A stretch of DNA of 57,796 bases from Tenericutes bacterium ADurb.Bin239. GTDB taxonomy: Bacteria; Bacillota_I; Bacilli_A; RFN20; CAG-826. The notes below the pieces were generated by a model that did no database searches, was not told the origin of the DNA, and saw nothing but the letters and a program-made list of their open reading frames with translations. The translations under genes and the position numbers were made by a program. Location: positions 1 to 57,796 of the forward strand of contig MWCB01000007.1 of NCBI GenBank assembly GCA_002069815.1. The letters run 5' to 3'. This document shows positions 52,404 to 57,796 of the stretch, in pieces. Each line of letters opens with the position of its first letter. Positions within the stretch are counted from its first letter, which is position 1.

Positions 52404-53429
52404 ATGAAGGAAAACATTGCTGAATTCCGAAATGTTGTTATTGATTACGAACTTCGTAAATATTCTTTACGAGCGGTCAATGGTTTTTCAATGCCAGTTA
52501 AACGCGGAAAAATTACTGCGCTGGTTGGGGAATCAGGCAGTGGTAAAACAACGATTGCTAGCTCGCTTTTAGCAAGTATTAGTGAGCCAGGGCGCGTTAT
52601 TGCTGGGGAAATTATCTTCTTTGATGAAGATAAAGAAATAAATGTAACCAAATTAGACGAAAAAGAAATTAATGCCTTCCGTTGGGAAAAAGTTTCGATG
52701 GTTTTCCAAGGGGCGCAATCAGCCTTAAATCCTGTTATTAAAATCTTTGATCAATTTTATGAAACACTCCAAGTTCATAATAACTATAAACCGCATCACG
52801 AACGTATTAATTTAACAAAAGAAGTAGCGCTCCAAAAAGTGACCAAACTCTTGGAATTTGTTAACTTAGACGTTGACCGGGTCTTAAAAGCTTATCCCCA
52901 TGAACTAAGTGGAGGGATGAAACAACGAGTCATGATTGCTTTTTCGCTGCTTTGCGACCCGCAAGTTATTATTTTAGATGAACCGACCACAGCGCTAGAT
53001 GTAATAACGCAAGACTTTATTTTCTCCATTCTCAAACGGATTAATGAAGAGATGGGCATTGCGATGCTCCTTCTTACCCACGACATTGCCATTGTTAGTA
53101 AGTACGCCGATTACATCGGGGTGATGTATGGTGGTAGTCTCATGGAATATGGCGAGGTAGAAGCTGTGTTTGAAGCACGCAATCATCCCTACACTTTGGG
53201 GCTCATTAATTCGACACCCTCTATTCATGGCGCCATTGATAACTTAAAACCAATTCCCGGGGTCCCACCTGACATCTTAAACTTACCCAAAGGTTGTCCG
53301 TTTGCCCCTCGCTGTGATAAATGTATGGATATTTGTAAAGAAAAGCATCCCGATAATTACGATGTCAAAGGGACATTAGTGAAATGTTTCCTTTACCAAG
53401 ACCAATCACTAAAAGGTAATAAAGCATGA
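52404..53429 (+). CDS. oppD: Opp-type ABC ATPase D
   Basis: The 341-residue ATPase has Walker A GESGSGKTTIASSLL, Q-loop VFQGAQSALNPV, signature LSGGMKQRVMIAFSL, Walker B VIILDEPTTALDV and the His switch LLTHDIAI. The C-terminal oligo/HPY region with four Cys (GCPFAPRCDKCMDICK) is a likely Fe-S site as in other OppD proteins. It overlaps oppF by 4 bp. Confidence 0.95.
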   Translation: MKENIAEFRNVVIDYELRKYSLRAVNGFSMPVKRGKITALVGESGSGKTTIASSLLASISEPGRVIAGEIIFFDEDKEINVTKLDEKEINAFRWEKVSMVFQGAQSALNPVIKIFDQFYETLQVHNNYKPHHERINLTKEVALQKVTKLLEFVNLDVDRVLKAYPHELSGGMKQRVMIAFSLLCDPQVIILDEPTTALDVITQDFIFSILKRINEEMGIAMLLLTHDIAIVSKYADYIGVMYGGSLMEYGEVEAVFEARNHPYTLGLINSTPSIHGAIDNLKPIPGVPPDILNLPKGCPFAPRCDKCMDICKEKHPDNYDVKGTLVKCFLYQDQSLKGNKA

Positions 53430-54418
53430 AAAAAGTAGTGGAACTTAAAAACATTAACATGGCTTTTGAGCAAAAAGGCAAGTTCTTACAAAGAGAACGT
53501 CACATTCATGTTTTAAGAGACGTTAATTTAGATATTTATGCCGGAGAAATTGTCGCGGTCGTAGGCGAATCAGGCTGTGGGAAAACAACCTTAGGGCGTA
53601 TTATTACTGGAATTTTACGACCGACGACGGGCGAAGTTTTAGTGGAAGGGGAAAACATTTATAAATTTGATATTAAGAAGTTTTTCCGCACTCGCGAAAA
53701 AGTCCAATTTATCCAGCAAGATAGTTATGCCGCTTTAAATCCAGTTAAAACGATCGCAGCGTCGTTACGGGCCCCGATTAAATATCATTATCGTCATAAA
53801 ACATATCTTCAAATTGAAACGCAAATTAAGGAATTACTCGTTAAGGTTGGTCTTAATCCTCCTGCGCAATTCTTAAGTAAATATCCGCATATGCTAAGTG
53901 GCGGGCAACGGCAACGGATTTTAATGGCAAGAGCTATTTCGTTAGACCCTGCGCTTATTGTCGCTGATGAACCGGTGTCAATGATTGATGTATCGATGCG
54001 CCGTTCCATTCTTAATCTTATGAGTGAACTAAACCAAAGTGATAATATTTCTTTCGTTTATATTACGCATGATCTCGCTACTGCCCGATATATTGCGCAA
54101 AATGGCCGTATTGTTGTTATGTATTTAGGCGAAATTGTGGAAGAAGGGAAAATTGATGAAGTGATTGCTAATCCGTGCCATCCTTACACGCAAGCGCTTA
54201 TTGCGACAGTGCCAACCCCTGATCCCAAAATAGCGCGAATTAAAAAAGAAATTCCCATTAAATCGATGGATCTTGGTTCTTTAGAAAATCGAGATGAAGG
54301 ATGTGTCTTCTTTGATCGTTGCCCATATGCGTCTAGCGAATGTAAAGCGAAAATTGATTATTTAAAAATTGGGGACACCAAAGTTAAATGCATTAAAGCG
54401 AAGGAGTTAAATAAATGA
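53426..54418 (+). CDS. oppF: Opp-type ABC ATPase F
   Basis: The 330-residue ATPase has Walker A GESGCGKTTLGRII, Q-loop IQQDSYAALNPV, signature LSGGQRQRILMARAI, Walker B ADEPVSMIDVSMR and YITHDLATARYIA. The C-terminal Cys-rich end (GCVFFDRCPYASSECK) is present. It partners OppD, and overlaps both neighbours by 4 bp, so the operon is tightly coupled. Confidence 0.95.
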   Translation: MKKVVELKNINMAFEQKGKFLQRERHIHVLRDVNLDIYAGEIVAVVGESGCGKTTLGRIITGILRPTTGEVLVEGENIYKFDIKKFFRTREKVQFIQQDSYAALNPVKTIAASLRAPIKYHYRHKTYLQIETQIKELLVKVGLNPPAQFLSKYPHMLSGGQRQRILMARAISLDPALIVADEPVSMIDVSMRRSILNLMSELNQSDNISFVYITHDLATARYIAQNGRIVVMYLGEIVEEGKIDEVIANPCHPYTQALIATVPTPDPKIARIKKEIPIKSMDLGSLENRDEGCVFFDRCPYASSECKAKIDYLKIGDTKVKCIKAKELNK

Positions 54419-54609
54419 GAGGGATGGCTTACTTTGTCAAATTTGGAATCTTGATTGCTATTTTAGCGCTTGTCTCGCTTTTGATTACTGATAAAGGATC
54501 ACCAGAATTTTATTTAAGTCTTGTTGCTTTTATCGTAGGTGTAGTAGTAGCGATTATTGGTGCGCTTATTGTGCGCAAAAAGAATAAAGATGAAGGGGAG
54601 TTACTTTAA
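54415..54609 (+). CDS. Small two-helix membrane protein of the Opp operon
   Basis: The 64-residue protein has two hydrophobic helices (about 7-24 and 32-52) and a basic/acidic C-tail RKKNKDEGELL. It overlaps oppF by 4 bp and touches the next gene. No family is recognised. A small accessory or assembly factor of the transporter or surface enzyme is possible. Confidence 0.7.
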   Translation: MRGMAYFVKFGILIAILALVSLLITDKGSPEFYLSLVAFIVGVVVAIIGALIVRKKNKDEGELL

Positions 54610-57201
54610 ATGAAAAAGGTCCTTAAATTAAAAATAATGACGCTGCTTTTATTTGTCGGAGGGCTGTCAGCTTCATTAGTAACAAAACACCATCTAGCTA
54701 TACAAATAGGAGTGGCATTAAAGGAGAAAAATGATATGCGAAAAAAAGTAAAAGTATTAGTTAACGGTAGTGGTCCCGAGCTAATTTTAAATGAAAAATA
54801 TCCAACCGCTGATGTTTTTGTTGCGGATATCGTTTTAGATGCAGCCCATGGTTTTACGATTGATAATACGGGGAATACTCCAATCAATGATGTTTTGCAA
54901 GCGGCGATTGATAGTTTGTATCAAAATGGGGGCGGTACAATTTATCTCCCCGCTGGTAAATATTCAATTACGGAACGAATTAATGTGCGCCCGTTTATTA
55001 ATATTCGTGGTGATTACAAAGATCCTGATACGGTAACGGATGGGGATTATGGTACCGTAATTCTTTGTAACGTGGTCCCCTCAAAAACGGAGGCTACCGG
55101 CGCAAGGATTAATGTATTTAGGATGTATGGTTCAACGGGACTTATGGGTTTAACCTTCTTTTATCCTATGCAATTTTTAGATGTATATAAAGAATATGGG
55201 TTCACAATTGAAATTCCCGGCGGACTTAGTGAAGATATGCACAATGTCTTTAATCTTCATGATATTACGTTTCTTAATTCATATCGCGGGATTGGTGCTT
55301 CGGTTACTCCCGCTGGATATTATTCGATCACTCACGAACAATTACACCTTTCTAATATTAAAGGCACATGTTTGCGAGTAGGCGCCTACTTAACGAACAG
55401 TTCGGAAGTTGGTACCTTTGATAATATTATTTTTAATAATCGATATTGGGCGAATGCAGGTGAAGAATATAACGCGCCTGATATTCGTAATTTAAATGAT
55501 TTTACGACTAAAAATGGGGTGGGTATGATTTTAGGCGATTTAGAGTGGCAAGAAATTACCAATGTCTTTCTTACCGATTATCATACTGGTATTTATTTTA
55601 TTGATGGGACCCGTAACACTGAGTATCATATGGCGTTTATTGGTCAATTTTATAACTTACATATCGTTAATGCCAAATATGGAATATATGTCGAAAAATT
55701 ATATCAAAATATGGGTATTGAATTCTTTAAATGTCGTGTTGAAGGTAGTGCTTATGCCATGATTAATCATTCACCCGTTAATTTTGGATGTTTAAAAGTT
55801 GCATTTAGTGATTTAATCGGGGAAGTTACTGGTCATAATATTTTCATTAGTGACGGCGGTTATAACGATATTGAATTAGTGCCGTGGCAAGAACCAAATT
55901 ATGTTAAACCACGCCTTGTCTTATATGACGCTGTTAATGAATATAACGCGGATAATAGCGGACAAAATGATTGTTCAGTGGAAATTCAAGCCGCTTTAGA
56001 CGCTGCGCACACTGATGGGGGCGGGGTCGTTTATTTACCCGCTGGTTTTTATCGGCTTGATCACCCGCTTACGGTTTATGCAAACACCCAATTACGCGGT
56101 TGCAATAATACACTTGCCCAATGTCAAAGATACAATTCGCGGGGAACGTTTATTCTTGCTTATTACGGCTTAGATGATGTGACTCCGACAACAGGACAAG
56201 CGCTCATTACGCTTGATGGTAATAAGGCGGGAGTAAGTGGTTTACGGATTGGTTATCCAGCCTTAAATCCGTATAAAACACTGTACACGGGCGCAACCCT
56301 TCCTAAATATCGCTATGCAATTCGCGGAATTGGTAATGATATATATGTTACAAATGTATATATTCCAGGGGCGTATAACGGTTTAGAAATAACTGGTGAC
56401 CGCTTTGTGCTGCGCAAAGTATTAGGTTGTTTTTACAAGAGTGCTTTTAAAGTTTCGGGTCACGACGGCTTAATTTCCGCATGCTTATGCAATGGGGCGT
56501 GTACTTTAAAACCAGGTTCAACCCTAATTAGTGATTACGATGAATGGGGTGGTAACACCGAACGGCCTCCTAAGTTATGGAGTAATGTTTATACTCTTAC
56601 GCGGGAACTGGGAACAGTTTTAGAGGCTAATGAATGTGAAAATTTACTTGTTTACCATTTATTCTCCTTTGCCTATAACACTTTTATTAAAACTTATAAA
56701 GCTAGTGTTACTGCGATTAATATGGGCTTTGACTCTCAACCCGTTGGTCGAGGGGCGAATTTTATCCTAAAAAATAATTCCACGATTAATTGCTATAACT
56801 CACTGCGTGATAATTGTAGTCAAGACGGAACATATTTCACGAGCGATGAGACGAGTAGTCTTACTGTTTACAACGTTATCTTACTATTGCCGAATAATGC
56901 GGGTCGTTTAAAAGCTAATATCATAAACAATGAATATGTAGCGGTTGATCCCCAACCAAACACCGCTGAAGTTCAATTAGAAAAGGTATGGTTAACCGAC
57001 GTTACGTATGAACATATTAATTATCCAGATGATGGTAATGGGGGCGGTGATGGTAGTAGCAGTAGTAGTGAAGAAGGCGGGGGTGGCGGTTCGACTCCTA
57101 ACTTCGGAAAACCGCTCATTATTGGTGGCTCTTTTGTGGCAATCGGAACTTTTGCTGCATTATTTATACACTTTTTACGAAAGAGAGGACGTAGATCATG
57201 A
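54610..57201 (+). CDS. Surface pectate-lyase-like (Pectate_lyase_3) double beta-helix protein
   Basis: The 863-residue protein has an N-terminal hydrophobic segment and two tandem right-handed beta-helix modules. The first begins NTPINDVLQAAIDSLYQNGG, then GTIYLPAGKYSI (about residue 94). The second starts near residue 450: NDCSVEIQAALDAAHTDGG followed by GVVYLPAGFYRLDHPLTV. This is the Pectate_lyase_3 family pattern shared by polysaccharide lyases, hydrolases and phage tail depolymerases. A Gly/Ser linker (DGNGGGDGSSSSSEEGGGGG) precedes a C-terminal membrane helix and RKRGRRS tail. It is expected to cut glycans outside the cell for the Opp importer. Specific enzyme chemistry is not assignable. 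Confidence 0.85.
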   Translation: MKKVLKLKIMTLLLFVGGLSASLVTKHHLAIQIGVALKEKNDMRKKVKVLVNGSGPELILNEKYPTADVFVADIVLDAAHGFTIDNTGNTPINDVLQAAIDSLYQNGGGTIYLPAGKYSITERINVRPFINIRGDYKDPDTVTDGDYGTVILCNVVPSKTEATGARINVFRMYGSTGLMGLTFFYPMQFLDVYKEYGFTIEIPGGLSEDMHNVFNLHDITFLNSYRGIGASVTPAGYYSITHEQLHLSNIKGTCLRVGAYLTNSSEVGTFDNIIFNNRYWANAGEEYNAPDIRNLNDFTTKNGVGMILGDLEWQEITNVFLTDYHTGIYFIDGTRNTEYHMAFIGQFYNLHIVNAKYGIYVEKLYQNMGIEFFKCRVEGSAYAMINHSPVNFGCLKVAFSDLIGEVTGHNIFISDGGYNDIELVPWQEPNYVKPRLVLYDAVNEYNADNSGQNDCSVEIQAALDAAHTDGGGVVYLPAGFYRLDHPLTVYANTQLRGCNNTLAQCQRYNSRGTFILAYYGLDDVTPTTGQALITLDGNKAGVSGLRIGYPALNPYKTLYTGATLPKYRYAIRGIGNDIYVTNVYIPGAYNGLEITGDRFVLRKVLGCFYKSAFKVSGHDGLISACLCNGACTLKPGSTLISDYDEWGGNTERPPKLWSNVYTLTRELGTVLEANECENLLVYHLFSFAYNTFIKTYKASVTAINMGFDSQPVGRGANFILKNNSTINCYNSLRDNCSQDGTYFTSDETSSLTVYNVILLLPNNAGRLKANIINNEYVAVDPQPNTAEVQLEKVWLTDVTYEHINYPDDGNGGGDGSSSSSEEGGGGGSTPNFGKPLIIGGSFVAIGTFAALFIHFLRKRGRRS

Positions 57202-57755
57202 AAAAGATGTTTAAGAAAGTAATGCTGTTTTTCTTTGCAGTCGCAGTATTAGCGGGCTGTAATGATAAACCAATAAGTAGTGAACTTCCTGAAGTAGCGG
57301 CCACCGATATTGTCTTTAAGGCAAGCGGTTATAACGAAGGCAAAGACTTCAAAGTCATTCGCGGTCAAACAGTTATAGTCCAAGCGACGGTTTATCCTAA
57401 AGAAGCAACGATTCGCACCGTGACGTGGGCAAGTAACAATTATGACCTGGAAGTAACCGACTTAGGTAATAACAAAGCTCAACTTAAAGTATGGGATGTT
57501 GGTACTTTTGAATTAACGGTTACCGCTGGCGAATATTCAGAAATATTGCCTGTTTTTGGTGTCACTGAAATTATGCCCCAAAGCATCAGTGTCCCTACTG
57601 AAATTGTTGAAGTACGGGAAAATACCCGGGTTGAAGTTGATGTCAAACTTTTACCAGAAGACGCCACTAATCCTGGCATTAACGTCACGATAAGTCCGCT
57701 TGTTACCGCTAAACCAAATAATATAATAGAAGAAAAGGTTAAATTGACAAGATAA
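57198..57755 (+). CDS. Small lipoprotein with BIG_2-type Ig-like domain
   Basis: The 185-residue lipoprotein has lipobox VLAGC (Cys20 or 21). One BIG_2-like domain follows (about 30-120; VIVQATVYPKEATIRTVTW, then ASNNYDLEVTDLGN). A second Ig-like start (ISVPTEIVEVRENTRVEVDV, LLPEDATNPG) breaks off before the usual Trp-Ser core, so the C-terminus looks shortened. It overlaps the previous gene by 4 bp, and a terminator follows closely. Role is unknown; a cell-surface adhesin or glycan-binding part is possible. Confidence 0.78.
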   Translation: MKKMFKKVMLFFFAVAVLAGCNDKPISSELPEVAATDIVFKASGYNEGKDFKVIRGQTVIVQATVYPKEATIRTVTWASNNYDLEVTDLGNNKAQLKVWDVGTFELTVTAGEYSEILPVFGVTEIMPQSISVPTEIVEVRENTRVEVDVKLLPEDATNPGINVTISPLVTAKPNNIIEEKVKLTR

Positions 57756-57769
57756 AAAACTGAAAGAAT

Positions 57770-57796
57770 CATTTTTTGCAAAAAATGGTTTTTTTA
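57770..57796 (+). terminator. Terminator of the Opp operon
   Basis: CATTTTTT (57770-57777) and AAAAAATG (57780-57787) with a 2-nt centre are followed by seven T, ending the window. It lies 15 bp after the last stop. Confidence 0.8.

Noticed and set aside
1..57796. CRISPR array, prophage or insertion sequence
   Set aside because: No regularly spaced repeats, transposase, integrase or phage structural genes were seen.
1..57796. Mycoplasma-type recoding of UGA as Trp
   Set aside because: Several genes end in UGA with exact 4-bp overlaps (potD, oppD, oppF), and Trp is encoded by UGG, so the standard code is used.

Overview
The window is a low-GC Gram-positive-type chromosome segment using the standard genetic code: UGA is a genuine stop, for example at the overlapping ends of potD, oppD and oppF. 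Class III ribonucleotide reductase, no respiratory genes, many glycan-degrading surface proteins and Bacilli-like ABC transporters suggest an anaerobic, fermentative host-associated member of the Firmicutes/Tenericutes border (an uncultured Bacilli or Erysipelotrichia-like lineage). That placement is inference; there is no rRNA in the window.

Layout. Positions 1-13.4 kb (minus strand) hold a starch and maltodextrin locus: MalK-type ATPase, MalE-MalF-MalG importer, extracellular GH13 amylase lipoprotein, MalQ, surface type I pullulanase and a multi-domain starch-binding-like lipoprotein, followed by a tRNA-Arg. Positions 13.5-15.5 kb carry a KtrAB potassium uptake pair. Positions 15.6-19.5 kb carry two paralogous secreted EndA-type nucleases (a third lies at 28.6 kb). 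Positions 19.7-25.7 kb carry an unknown lipoprotein, a 22-residue peptide mini-gene with its own promoter and terminator, dps, tRNA-Val, a GNAT-like protein, a PlsC-like acyltransferase with a zinc ribbon, and a GltS-like symporter. A Ca2+-type P-ATPase, nuclease 3 and a double-thioredoxin lipoprotein follow.

Positions 32.1-37.9 kb are a tightly overlapping potABCD operon plus a flavoprotein. Positions 38.2-41.0 kb are nrdD (fused to a glutaredoxin-like domain) and nrdG. Positions 41.2-43.0 kb encode a surface sialate O-acetylesterase-like enzyme. Positions 43.1-45.0 kb are a NatAB-like exporter.

Positions 45.1-48.3 kb form a compact, AT-rich toxin-antitoxin/defence cluster around tRNA-Cys: a DinJ-YafQ pair, an HTH-MNT/HEPN pair, and an Abi_2 (AbiF-like) HEPN protein preceded by its own promoter and a short hairpin RNA ending in a terminator. 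This last module is the most notable system in the window. Positions 48.4-57.8 kb are an Opp-type importer operon that ends in a surface pectate-lyase-like double beta-helix protein and an Ig-like lipoprotein.

The esterase gene and the Opp operon share near-identical LacI-type palindromes at their promoters (TGCAAACGTTATCA and TGACAACGTTGTCA), which suggests co-regulated glycan use. A recurring design is an N-terminal signal peptide with a single C-terminal membrane helix and a basic tail, without LPXTG, seen in seven surface proteins.
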